Source: JALYNX01 sp963780755 | GTDB taxonomy: Bacteria > Actinomycetota > Acidimicrobiia > Spongiisociales > ZC4RG35 | Reading direction: 5' to 3' | Assembly (NCBI GenBank): GCA_963780755.1 | Contig: CAWACX010000001.1 | Coordinates: 992,001 to 1,056,000, forward strand | Length of the DNA: 64,000 bases | Shown: in pieces, positions 29,180-37,541 of the stretch | Position numbering within the stretch: the first letter of the stretch is position 1 | Layout of the letters: each line of letters begins with the position of its first letter | The notes under the pieces: model-generated | Database searches by the model: none | Told to the model about the DNA's origin: nothing | What the model saw: only the letters and a program-made list of their open reading frames with translations | Program-made: the position numbers and the translations under genes

Positions 29180-30373
29180 TCACCCGGCCGGCGTCACCTG
29201 GAGCAAGGCACCCTCGGTGGTCACGTACATCTCGCCCTGGCCGTCGAGCCCGAAGCCGGTCACCCGCCCGGGGACCCCCACCTGCTCCGTCCAATCGGTT
29301 TGCCCACTGACGCCGTCGCCAATGAGAAACGAGCGAAGCCACCCGCCGCAGTAGTCGGAGTAGAAGTAATGACCGTGGAGCTGTGGCATTGCCGGGCCCC
29401 GATAGACGATGCCACCCGTGATGGAGCAGGTCCCGTCGTCACCGTGCTCCACCTCGAGCACCGGGACCACCAGGCCTTCGGTGTCACAACTGCCTGCAGC
29501 CACTTGGAAGCAATGCAGCCCTTCGGTGATCGGCCAGCCGTAATTGTGGCCAGGTGCCAGCGTCTGCACGTTTATCTCTTCGAACTCATCCTGACCGACG
29601 TCGGCGATGACGATCAGCCCCTCGTCGATCCAGAACCGCCATGGGTTGCGCAGGCCCATGGCGTACTTCGCCGGGCTCGGGTCGCCGTCGACCCTGATCT
29701 CCACCAGGCCGCCAAGAAGCGTGTCCGGGTTCTGCCCGTTCCCGTATCGGTCGTCGGCCCCACCTCCGTCGCCAAGACCGACGAGGAGCGTGCCCTCGGG
29801 CGTGAACTGGATCATCCCCCCGTTGTGATTGGCCGCCGGCTGGTCGACGCCGAGCAGGACGCGCTCGCTCTCGGGATCGGCCACGGTCGGCGAGGTGAGA
29901 ATGAACTCGGAGACGGTGGTGTCGCCATTGTTGTCCGAGTAGTGGAGATAGAGCCTCGGGTCGGAGGGATGCAGGGTGATCGAGAGCAAGCCCTGCTCCC
30001 CTCGGTTCGTAGACCTGATCCGAGATGTCGAGGACAGGATCCTCCGCGATCGCCGAACCGTCATAGGCCCACACCCGCCCGTCCTTGGTGATCACATAGG
30101 AGAGCTCCTCGCCGGCGCGGGCCGTCATCTGCACCGGGAAGTCCATCTCCGCGACCAGGGCATAGGCGAGGACCGTCTCTTCGAGGCCGAGGGTCGTCGT
30201 GGTGGTTGGCGCGGCGGTGGTGGGGGGCGTGCCGCCGAGGTCGACCACCTGAGTGGTGGTGGTCACTTCGACCGAGCTCGTCGTCGCCGGGGAAGGCTCG
30301 AGGTGGTGGAGGAAACACCATCGGCGGTGCAGGCGACCAGGGCGATGACGGTGAGGAGCAGAGCACGCCGCAT
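29180..30373 (-). CDS. PQQ-dependent sugar dehydrogenase-like (GSDH) lipoprotein, two frameshifts
   Basis: A repaired exported protein of about 397 residues. The N-terminus MRRALLLTVIALVAC is a lipoprotein signal with Cys15, followed (shift near 30300) by a Thr-rich spacer VTTTTQVV...TTAAPTTTTT. The propeller then runs DGRVWAYDG and, after a shift near 30015, GEQGLLSITLHPSDPRLYLHY, NHNGGMIQFTPEGTLLVGLGDGG, GLRNPWRFWID, VGQDEFEEINV, HNYGWPITEGLHCF and GHYFYSDYCGGWLRSF, matching the glucose/sorbosone dehydrogenase six-blade fold. The catalytic His in NHNGG is present. Members need PQQ, but not all use sugars. It is divergent from the MFS gene by 32 bp. Confidence 0.87.
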
Positions 30374-30405
30374 CCGAGCCAGGTTATGTCTAGCTTCCGG
30401 CAACC

Positions 30406-31755
30406 GTGAGCAGTGGCGTCAAGAACGACCCGGCGTCGATAAAGGGTTGGGTCACCTACGACTGGGCGAACTCGGCATACGCCACGACGATCCTGGCTGC
30501 CGTTCTCCCCGCCTACTTCGCATCGGTAGTGGTCCCCGACGGTGGCGTGGACCTCCTGGGCAGGACCTGGACCGGTCAGGACCTGTGGGCGATCGCAGTC
30601 GGAGTCGGACCGCTGATCATGTTCCTGGCCACTCCCATCCTGGGAGCGATCGCGGATTACTCCGGCTCGAAGAAGCGCTTCCTCACGGTCTTCGCGACCT
30701 GGGGGGCGGTGCTGGCCGCACTCCTCTTCTTCTCCACGACCGGGGACGTCACCCTCACCCTGACCCTGTTCCTCCTCGCCCACCTCGGGTTCGTGGGGGC
30801 CAACGTGTTCTATGACGCCTTCCTCCCCGACCTGACTACCGATGACACCATCGACATGGTCAGCTCCCGTGGCTATGCCTGGGGGTACATCGGTGGCGGC
30901 GTGCATCTACTGCTCTCGCTGGCGCTGATCCAGGGCGCCGAGGCCGGTGCGATCCCGATCGACCCCGAGTTGGCGACCCGGATTGCCTTGGGTTCTGTAG
31001 GTGTCTGGTGGCTGGGATTCGCGGTAATGGCTTTTCGTGGGATTCCGGAGACCGGCCACTCCTCCGTGCTCCCTGGCGAGCCGAAGCCGGGTTGGGCGGA
31101 ATACGCCAGGATCGGGTTCACCCGGACCATCAGGTCCTCAGGTCGGGTCTTCCGAAACCGCCCCCTGTTGGTGTTCGTGATCGCATTCATCCTGTTCAAC
31201 GATGGAGTCCAGACCACCATCGCGATGGCATCCATCTACGCCACCGAGACCCTCGAGCTCGGGATCACCATCGTGATCGTGGCGGTGCTCCTGGTCCAGT
31301 TCATCGCCTACTTCGGCGCCATGGCCTTCGGCCGCTACTCGACGCGGGTCGGCACCAGGAAGGCACTGCTGACCAGCATCGTGATCTGGGCCGCTGTGAC
31401 CGTGGCCGCTTTCTTCCTCCCGGTCGGGGTGGCCGCCCCATTCCTCGCCTTGGCCGTGCTGATTGGATTCGTGCTCGGCGGGACCCAAGCCCTTTCCCGG
31501 AGCCTCTATGGCTCGATGATCCCCGAGGAGCAGTCGGCCGAGTTCTATGGCTTCTTCTCGGTCTTCTCCAAGTTCAGCGCCATCTGGGGGCCCTGGATTT
31601 TCGCCTTCGTGCGACAGACAACCGGTTCGGCGCGGTGGGCCATCCTCTCCATCGCCCTGTTCTTCATCGTCGGCGGGGCTTTGTTCGCCACAGTCGACAT
31701 CGACCAGGCCCGTCACAACCGGGACTCGCTACGCGCCACGGTGACGGCGTCTTAG
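30406..31755 (+). CDS. UMF1-type MFS transporter
   Basis: A 449-residue twelve-helix MFS protein. The N-terminal IKGWVTYDWANSAYATTILAAVLPAYF is the hallmark of the UMF1 (Atg22-like) family. Later markers are FLATPILGAIADYSGSKKRFL, FYDAFLPDLTTDD, SRGYAWGYIGGGVHLLLSLAL and the C-terminal GTQALSRSLYGSMIPEEQSAEF. Bacterial UMF1 substrates are mostly unknown. GTG 30406 is the start. A second, divergent UMF1-like protein is at 38620. It is followed after 9 bp by a LapA-like gene. Confidence 0.9.
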   Translation: MSSGVKNDPASIKGWVTYDWANSAYATTILAAVLPAYFASVVVPDGGVDLLGRTWTGQDLWAIAVGVGPLIMFLATPILGAIADYSGSKKRFLTVFATWGAVLAALLFFSTTGDVTLTLTLFLLAHLGFVGANVFYDAFLPDLTTDDTIDMVSSRGYAWGYIGGGVHLLLSLALIQGAEAGAIPIDPELATRIALGSVGVWWLGFAVMAFRGIPETGHSSVLPGEPKPGWAEYARIGFTRTIRSSGRVFRNRPLLVFVIAFILFNDGVQTTIAMASIYATETLELGITIVIVAVLLVQFIAYFGAMAFGRYSTRVGTRKALLTSIVIWAAVTVAAFFLPVGVAAPFLALAVLIGFVLGGTQALSRSLYGSMIPEEQSAEFYGFFSVFSKFSAIWGPWIFAFVRQTTGSARWAILSIALFFIVGGALFATVDIDQARHNRDSLRATVTAS

Positions 31756-31764
31756 GCTGGCGCG

Positions 31765-32097
31765 ATGAGCGACGACCCGTTCGGCGAGCCTCCGATCGAG
31801 GAGAGCGAGCCCACCAAGCCCGAGCCTGGCGCCGAGCCCGGATCGGGGCTTCCCTGGGGTGCATTGATCGCGCTGGTCGGGATCGCGATCACCGTGGTGT
31901 TCGCGGTGCAGAACACCGATCCGGTACCGGTGACGTTCCTCTGGATGGACGGCGAGTACCCGCTCGCTCTGGTGATCCTGATCACAGCGGCGGTGACGGT
32001 GCTTCTGACCTGGCTGGTCGGTGTCGCCTATCGCCGTCGGCGAAAGCGGCGGCGAGCCGAGCAGCAGGAATTGAAGCGGTACCGGGAGTCGACCTGA
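31765..32097 (+). CDS. LapA/DUF1049-like small membrane protein
   Basis: A 110-residue protein with a disordered acidic N-terminus rich in Glu/Pro and two helices. LIALVGIAITVVFAVQNTDPVPVTFLW contains the family's QNTxPVxVxFL signature and is followed by PLALVILITAAVTVLLTWLVGVAYRRRRKRRR with a basic stop-transfer tail. LapA-domain proteins are inner-membrane proteins linked in Gram-negatives to envelope assembly; the role in actinobacteria is unclear. It probably shares a transcript with the MFS gene, 9 bp upstream. Confidence 0.85.
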   Translation: MSDDPFGEPPIEESEPTKPEPGAEPGSGLPWGALIALVGIAITVVFAVQNTDPVPVTFLWMDGEYPLALVILITAAVTVLLTWLVGVAYRRRRKRRRAEQQELKRYREST

Positions 32098-32140
32098 CCG
32101 CTCGGTTACAGGAATAAGTCCAAAAACCCATCACAAGTGT

Positions 32141-32168
32141 TTGCTTGACTGCCGACATATACGACAAT
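32141..32168 (+). promoter_or_regulatory. Candidate promoter of the small protein/methyltransferase/sulfatase unit
   Basis: This AT-richer island in a GC-rich intergenic gap has a -35-like TTGCTT (32141-32146) and a -10-like GACAAT (32163-32168) with 16 bases between, and a short inverted repeat GACAT...ATGTC (32154-32171) over the -10. It lies 48 bp before the ATG at 32216, which has AGGAG upstream. The assignment is by eye only. Confidence 0.3.
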
Positions 32169-32215
32169 GTCTCAGGCCCGGCTAAACCGGCGCCAACTCG
32201 CTAGGAGCCAAACAA

Positions 32216-32404
32216 ATGATTTTCGGATATTTGGACGCAGGATCGGGCAGCCTCATTCTGCAAGCCGTGATCGCGGGAGCGGCCGGCATTGGCGTCGCGT
32301 TCAAGGCGATGCGGATGCGGCTTGCTCGCAACGGTGCCGGCACCCCGATCGAGGCAGAGAGCAACGATGCCATCGAGGACCAGGTCCTGCCCGCAGATTC
32401 CTGA
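32216..32404 (+). CDS. 62-residue YLDxGxGS small membrane-associated protein
   Basis: The protein begins MIFGYLDAGSGSLILQ and continues with one hydrophobic stretch (LILQAVIAGAAGIGVAFKA), a basic patch RMRLARN and an acidic tail. Small proteins with a YLDPGTGS opening occur before methyltransferase or sulfatase-like genes in other genomes as far as I know, but I know of no assigned function. AGGAG lies eight bases before the ATG. It is the first gene of a three-gene unit: 6 bp to the methyltransferase, which overlaps the sulfatase-like gene. Confidence 0.8.
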   Translation: MIFGYLDAGSGSLILQAVIAGAAGIGVAFKAMRMRLARNGAGTPIEAESNDAIEDQVLPADS

Positions 32405-32410
32405 TCAAAG

Positions 32411-33772
32411 ATGACCTCGCCCGACCCCGGGTCTTTTCGCGACCCGGCATCTCGAGTCGTCCTCGACGGGGACGACGTGCTCCGATTGCTCGACGAGCGC
32501 GGCCTGAAGGCTTGGCGCGCCCTGTCCGCCACCAAATTCTTCACCTCTGCGGTGGCAGACGGCCGCCTGATCGACGCGGTCGAGGTCGCTGACCCGCCAC
32601 CCGGCAGCGCGGGGGCGCTGCGCCACCCCCGGCTCCCATTCATCTCCTACCCGTACGAGTGGACTTTCGCGATGCTCAAGGACGCCGCTCTCCTCCAACT
32701 CGACCTCCTCGAAGCCGCGCTGGGCGCCGGCATAACCATCAAGGACAGCACGCCGTTCAATGTCCAGTTCCATGACGGCAAGCCGGTGTTCATCGACATC
32801 GGCTCCTTCGAGGCCTACCAGCCGGGAGAGCCATGGATCGGATACCGACAGTTCACGCGCCAATTCCTGTTCCCACTGATGCTGCGTGCTTGGCGTGACG
32901 TCCCGTTTCAGCCGTGGTTGAGGGGAAACATGGAGGGGCCCACGCCTCGTGAGATGGCCAACCTCCTTCCGTTCCGCAAGAGGTACACCACCGGTGGGCT
33001 GCTTCACGTGGTCCTCCAGGCACGGATGGAAGAACAGATGTCGGGACGGGCGGTCCGCCAGGACCTGAAGCAGGCAGGTTTCAACTCCGACCTGATCCTG
33101 GCCAACATCAAGAAGCTGCGACGTCTCGTGGAGTCGCTGGACTGGGAGCCGGACACCGAGGGCTGGTCGGACTACCACGCCTGCGCCCATGTCGGCCGGG
33201 ACCGTGACACCAAGAGCGAGTTTCTCGCCACCGCGCTCAAGAGGGTCTCGCCGCGGCGGGTCCTAGACCTGGGCGCCAACGACGGGCACTTCTCCAAGAT
33301 CGCCGCGGACCACGGTGCGGTCGTCGTCGCCCTGGACAGCGACGAGGCAGTGCTCGACGATCTCTACCGGCGCAGTGTTGGAAGCAGCCTCTCCATCGTC
33401 CTCACCGACCTGGGCAACCCATCGCCGGCAATGGGATGGGCCGGGGAGGAGCGCCCGAGCGTGATCGAGAGGGCCCGGCCCGACATTGTGATCGCTTACG
33501 GGGTGATCCACCACCTGATCTACGGGTCGAGCATCCCGCCGCAAAAAGTCCTCGAGTGGCTGCGCGGGCTCAATTGTTCGGTGGCCCTCGAGTTCGTGTC
33601 CCCCGCCGACGAGATGGTGGCTCGCCTCGTCGGAAACAAGCTGCCCGAGGAACTGCACACGGGTATCGAAGAGGACGACTTCCGGGAACTCATGGGCGAG
33701 CATTTCGTGATCCGCTCTGAGCTCCAGCTCGAATCGGGCACGAGGGTGTTGTTCGATCTCGACCCCAAATGA
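32411..33772 (+). CDS. Two-domain class I SAM methyltransferase (NoeA-like)
   Basis: A 453-residue protein. The C-terminal half is a SAM methyltransferase: RRVLDLGANDGHFSKIAAD (motif I), VVALDSDEAVLDDLY, and DIVIAYGVIHHLIYG (motif IV region). The N-terminal ~260 residues are a separate domain with SYPYEWTFAMLKDAALLQLDL and IKDSTPFNVQF-HDGKPVFIDIGSFE. The D-x4-N ... IDIGS arrangement resembles the catalytic loop and DFG-like Asp of kinase folds. Similar two-part proteins are annotated as NoeA-like nodulation or hypothetical methyltransferases. The target is unknown; the overlap with a membrane sulfatase-like gene points to a surface glycan or lipid. Confidence 0.85.
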   Translation: MTSPDPGSFRDPASRVVLDGDDVLRLLDERGLKAWRALSATKFFTSAVADGRLIDAVEVADPPPGSAGALRHPRLPFISYPYEWTFAMLKDAALLQLDLLEAALGAGITIKDSTPFNVQFHDGKPVFIDIGSFEAYQPGEPWIGYRQFTRQFLFPLMLRAWRDVPFQPWLRGNMEGPTPREMANLLPFRKRYTTGGLLHVVLQARMEEQMSGRAVRQDLKQAGFNSDLILANIKKLRRLVESLDWEPDTEGWSDYHACAHVGRDRDTKSEFLATALKRVSPRRVLDLGANDGHFSKIAADHGAVVVALDSDEAVLDDLYRRSVGSSLSIVLTDLGNPSPAMGWAGEERPSVIERARPDIVIAYGVIHHLIYGSSIPPQKVLEWLRGLNCSVALEFVSPADEMVARLVGNKLPEELHTGIEEDDFRELMGEHFVIRSELQLESGTRVLFDLDPK

Positions 33773-35859
33773 GCCTGGAGCGGCTCGGGTCCACGCCGTG
33801 GTGGACGGTTCCACTCTCACTGGCCACGGTCGGCGCCTTCGCCCTCGCACAGCCCCTGCTCGACCTCCTCGGTAAGAATCCCGAGTTCTTCATCGCCCGG
33901 GGCCTCACCTCCCTGGACGTCGTCGTGTTCCCAATCGCGCTGATCGTCCTCCCCGCATTCCTTGCGATCCCGGTGCTCGCCCTGCGCTGGGTGGGCCCCC
34001 GCACCGCGGGCCTCGCCCACGCCATTGTCATCGGCGCCCTCTTCGCCCTCCTAACGGCCTCGATACTGATCGCTCTCGTCGGCAGCGACACCGGAACGGT
34101 GCTGTTCACCGCCTTGGCGCTCGGCGCCGGTGTCGCCTTCGCCGTCCTGTTCACCAGGTACGCCCTCGTCCAGACGGCGGTCAACTACGCCTCCCTGGCG
34201 CTGGTCGCCTTTTCCTTCTGGTTCCTGACGATGACTCCTGCGAGCGACGTCGCGTTTGCCAGCTCGGGTGACCTTCCGCAGGTGGACGAGGTCAGCAACC
34301 CGATACCGATCATCGTCCTGGTCTTCGACGAGTTCCCTCTCGCCACCATGATCGACGCGGAAGGGGACCTGCTCACCGAGCTGTTCCCCAATTTCGCTTC
34401 GATGGCCGACGACGGGGTCTGGTACCGAAACGCGGTCGGGGTCCGGCAACAGACCGAGGAAGCGCTGCCCACGATTCTGTCCGGGGTGGGCGCCGAGTTG
34501 GGCAGCATCCCCATCTCATCCGATCACCCGCTCAACATGTTCACGTTGCTCTCGGACGCATACGACATCGAGGCGGTGGAGACGGTCACCAATCTCTGCC
34601 CCGACTTCGCGTGCTCCAACTCCTCGCGCCGGATCGACCCGGTTGCAGACAGGTGGAGTGCCCTGGCCGCGGACCTCTCGGTGGTCTACGGCCACCTCAC
34701 ACTCCCCCGCGCCATGTCCGACGACCTTCCCGCCATCGACCAGACCTGGGGGAACTTCACGACCGGCGAGCGCTCGGAGTTCGACATCATCGACCGCTTC
34801 CTTGCCAACGTCGACGACGACCGTCGCCAGGAAGTCGATCGCCTGCTCGACACCTTCGAGTTCGGGGACGAGCCCGCTTTGCGATTCGGGCACTTCCTCT
34901 TCCCGCACCACCCCTGGGAGCTGACCGCCGACGGGCACCGCACCGGCTCGAGTGGCTCGCCGGGGAGCGAAGGAGCGGGATGGAAGACGGATCGCTGGTT
35001 GGTGGCCCAGGGATATCAGCGACACATCCTCCAGACCCAGTACGCCGACACGGTGCTCGGAAGGGTCATGGACCGGCTCCGAGAAGAAGGGGTCTACGAC
35101 GAGGCGTTGATCGTCGTGGTGGCCGATCACGGGATCACCATCCGGCCCGGAATCGAGCACCAGAGGAAGATCTCCCCCGACACGGTGGGCACGGTTGCTG
35201 CGGTCCCCCTCTTCGTGAAGTACCCCGCGGGCCAGCCCGGGGTCACGCCGGGCACCATCGACGACACCCGCGCCGAGACGGTCGATGTCCTCCCCACCGT
35301 CGCCGAGGTAGCCGGGATCGACGTCCCATGGAACCTCGACGGGCTTTCGCTTCTTGACGGCGAACGCAACGAGCGGACAGAGTCGATGATGTTGGGCAAG
35401 GACGGCCCTGTGAGCTTTGGGGTCGACGGGAGCGAAAAGCTCGCGGCGGCAGAGGAGAAGGAGACAATGTTCCCGTCCGGCAACCCATGGGCGCTGGCCC
35501 CCGACGGCTGGTACCCGTGGCTGGGGGCCTCGCTCGGCGACACCATCACCAGCGAGGCGGAGGGCGTGATGCTGACGGTCAACCAGCGGGGCACACTCAA
35601 CGCCCTCGAAGAGGACGCCGACCAGCTTCCGGTGTTTATTTCGGGGCGGGTCAATCTCCCGGAACCGACAACAGGCGAGGAGATCGTCGTTGTCTCGGTC
35701 GACGGCGTGATACGCGCCGTGACCAGGAGCTTCGAACCGGAAGGCAACTCCGCCCGGTATCAGGCGCTCATCCACCCCGACCTGCTCCACCCGGGCGACA
35801 ACGACGTCGAGGTCTGGCTGGCGACCGGAGGGCCCGGGGACCCGGTGTTCGTCAGCTGA
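33769..35859 (+). CDS. Membrane-anchored sulfatase/alkaline-phosphatase superfamily protein
   Basis: A 696-residue protein with about five N-terminal membrane helices (for example TVPLSLATVGAFALAQPLLDL, VVVFPIALIVLPAFLAIPVLAL, HAIVIGALFALLTASILIALV, LVAFSFWFLTM). An extracytoplasmic domain of the LTA-synthase/sulfatase type follows. LVFDEFPLATMIDAEGDL carries the first metal Asp, the nucleophile region is RQQTEEALPTILSG with Thr as probable nucleophile, and VVVADHGITIRPGIEHQ the late metal Asp/His. A ~150-residue C-terminal domain ends the protein. The family transfers or hydrolyses phospho-groups on envelope lipids and glycans. It overlaps the methyltransferase by 4 bp. Confidence 0.87.
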   Translation: MSLERLGSTPWWTVPLSLATVGAFALAQPLLDLLGKNPEFFIARGLTSLDVVVFPIALIVLPAFLAIPVLALRWVGPRTAGLAHAIVIGALFALLTASILIALVGSDTGTVLFTALALGAGVAFAVLFTRYALVQTAVNYASLALVAFSFWFLTMTPASDVAFASSGDLPQVDEVSNPIPIIVLVFDEFPLATMIDAEGDLLTELFPNFASMADDGVWYRNAVGVRQQTEEALPTILSGVGAELGSIPISSDHPLNMFTLLSDAYDIEAVETVTNLCPDFACSNSSRRIDPVADRWSALAADLSVVYGHLTLPRAMSDDLPAIDQTWGNFTTGERSEFDIIDRFLANVDDDRRQEVDRLLDTFEFGDEPALRFGHFLFPHHPWELTADGHRTGSSGSPGSEGAGWKTDRWLVAQGYQRHILQTQYADTVLGRVMDRLREEGVYDEALIVVVADHGITIRPGIEHQRKISPDTVGTVAAVPLFVKYPAGQPGVTPGTIDDTRAETVDVLPTVAEVAGIDVPWNLDGLSLLDGERNERTESMMLGKDGPVSFGVDGSEKLAAAEEKETMFPSGNPWALAPDGWYPWLGASLGDTITSEAEGVMLTVNQRGTLNALEEDADQLPVFISGRVNLPEPTTGEEIVVVSVDGVIRAVTRSFEPEGNSARYQALIHPDLLHPGDNDVEVWLATGGPGDPVFVS

Positions 35860-35919
35860 GCAACAGTCGCGCCTGGCTCCCATGAGTAGGGTTCGCAGCC
35901 CCGACAAAAGGAATCACTC

Positions 35920-36259
35920 ATGGGGTTGATGGACACCATCAAAGGTTGGTTCGGGTCGGCATCGGATGCGGCCTCGGACACGGCAGACAGCGCCAAGGAC
36001 TTCGCCAGCGATACCGGCGACAAGATCTCTGACTCGGCCTCGGACATGGGCGACAAAGCCTCAGACACGGCTGACAAGGCGTCGGACATGGCCGGAGATG
36101 CTGCGCAAGAAGTGAAGGAGACCACGTCGGACGCCTATCAGGCGGTGGAGGACAAAGTGTCCGACGTGACCGATAGCGCCGGGGATGCGGTCGACCAACG
36201 CATCAGATTCCGCATCGGCCGCTGTTGACGAGGCAAAAGACGACCTCACCGGCGGATAA
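35920..36259 (+). CDS. LEA-like amphipathic repeat protein, one frameshift
   Basis: A repaired protein of about 112 residues. After MGLMDTIKGWFGSASDAA it consists of imperfect 11-residue repeats built from Asp, Ala, Ser, Lys and Thr (DTADSAKDFASDTGDK, SDMGDKASDTADKASDM and so on). This pattern is typical of group 3 LEA and apolipoprotein-like helices that fold on drying or at membranes. A shift near 36200 restores ASDSASAAVDEAKDDL and a stop at 36259; uncorrected, the tail reads RIRFRIGRC. No signal or membrane segment is visible. A desiccation/osmotic role is inferred, in keeping with the osmolyte enzyme at 26299. Confidence 0.75.
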
Positions 36260-36328
36260 CACCCCGCCCTGACGACCGCCTGCGGAGTTTGCGGGAAGCC
36301 GCCTGGAGGTGCTTAGTCTGCGCCCAAC

Positions 36329-37504
36329 ATGAGCAGGGTTTCGACTCGTCTCGCCAATCTGCCGCCGTCGGCCACTCTGGGCATCGCCAGCCGGGCCCGG
36401 GAGATGCGGGCTGCCGGTGTCGACGTCATCTCATTCGGTGCAGGAGAGCCCGACTTTCCCACGCCGGAGCACGTTGTCGCCGCTGCAGCGCGCGCCTGTC
36501 ACGACCCGGTGAATCACAAGTACACGGCTGCGGCCGGGATTCCCGAGCTCCGTAGCGCGATCGCCGACGACATCGCGAGGTTCTCTGGGGTCCAGGTCGA
36601 CTCGTCAGAGGTGATGGTCACGAACGGAGCGAAGCAAGCGGTATTCCAGGGGTTTGCCGCACTTCTCGACCCGGGCGACGAGGTGTTGCTCCCCTCCCCA
36701 CACTGGGTCACCTACCCGGCCGGGATCGACATGGCGGGCGGGGTGACGGTGTCGGTGCCCACCCGAAGCGAGGATGGGTTCAAGGTCACGGTTGAAGCCC
36801 TGGAAGCGGCGAGGACCGATCGCACCAAGCTCCTGGTGTTCGTCTCCCCGTCCAACCCGACAGGTGCGGTCTATACCGCCGAGGAGGCGAAAGCGATCGG
36901 GGAATGGGCGGCTACCCATGGCGTCTGGGTGATGGCGGACGAGATCTATCAGCGCCTCACCTACTTCACCGATGTCGCACCCTCGATCGCCGCAGTCACG
37001 CCGCGGTTTGAGAACTGGGTGCTGATCAATGGAGTGGCCAAGTCGTATTCCATGACCGGTTGGCGAGTGGGTTGGATGGTGGGCCCTCGGGATGTCATCG
37101 AGGCGGCCAACGCCCACCAGTCGCACGCCACCGGGAACGTCGCGAACGTGGCGCAGGTGGCAGCGATCGCAGCCCTCACCGGGCCTCAGGAGACCGTGGA
37201 GGAGATGCGGCGCGCCTTCGATGCCCGCCGCAAGCTCATGCACTCGATGGTGATTTCGATCCCCGGCGTTCAATGTGTCGAGCCCGAAGGCGCTTTCTAC
37301 GTCTTCCCCGACTTCTCGGCCCATCTCGGTGAACGTTGGGAGACCACCGACCAGCTCGCCGAGAGCATCCTCGAGGAAGCAGCAGTGGCCCTGGTGCCCG
37401 GCGAGTCCTTCGGCGCCCCTGGCTTCCTCCGCCTCTCCTACGCGACAGGTGAGGAGCAGATAGAGGCCGGCATGGACCGGATCGCGGCCCTTCTCGCCGG
37501 CTGA
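36329..37504 (+). CDS. Aspartate/aromatic aminotransferase, class I (AspC-like)
   Basis: A 391-residue PLP fold-type I aminotransferase. FGAGEPDFPTPEHV, HKYTAAAGIPELR, TNGAKQAVFQGFAALLDPGDEVLLP, SPSNPTGAVYTAEEAKAI, MADEIYQRLTY, and the PLP lysine in INGVAKSYSMTGWRVGWMVG are all present. The C-terminal substrate arginine lies in FLRLSYATGEEQIE. This is the prokaryotic AspC/AAT Iγ-like group, possibly with prephenate aminotransferase activity. ATG 36329 is used. Confidence 0.92.
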   Translation: MSRVSTRLANLPPSATLGIASRAREMRAAGVDVISFGAGEPDFPTPEHVVAAAARACHDPVNHKYTAAAGIPELRSAIADDIARFSGVQVDSSEVMVTNGAKQAVFQGFAALLDPGDEVLLPSPHWVTYPAGIDMAGGVTVSVPTRSEDGFKVTVEALEAARTDRTKLLVFVSPSNPTGAVYTAEEAKAIGEWAATHGVWVMADEIYQRLTYFTDVAPSIAAVTPRFENWVLINGVAKSYSMTGWRVGWMVGPRDVIEAANAHQSHATGNVANVAQVAAIAALTGPQETVEEMRRAFDARRKLMHSMVISIPGVQCVEPEGAFYVFPDFSAHLGERWETTDQLAESILEEAAVALVPGESFGAPGFLRLSYATGEEQIEAGMDRIAALLAG

Positions 37505-37541
37505 CAGACGGTCCTGGAACCGGGTTTACACTCGCCAGCGA

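Noticed and set aside
32167..32592. Possible gene starting at the ATG inside the candidate promoter
   Set aside because: It overlaps the small YLDxGxGS gene and the methyltransferase in another frame, is Arg-rich and lacks a ribosome site.
34516..35907. Minus-strand frame of 463 codons opposite the sulfatase-like gene
   Set aside because: The plus-strand gene has membrane helices and metal motifs; the antisense frame shows none.
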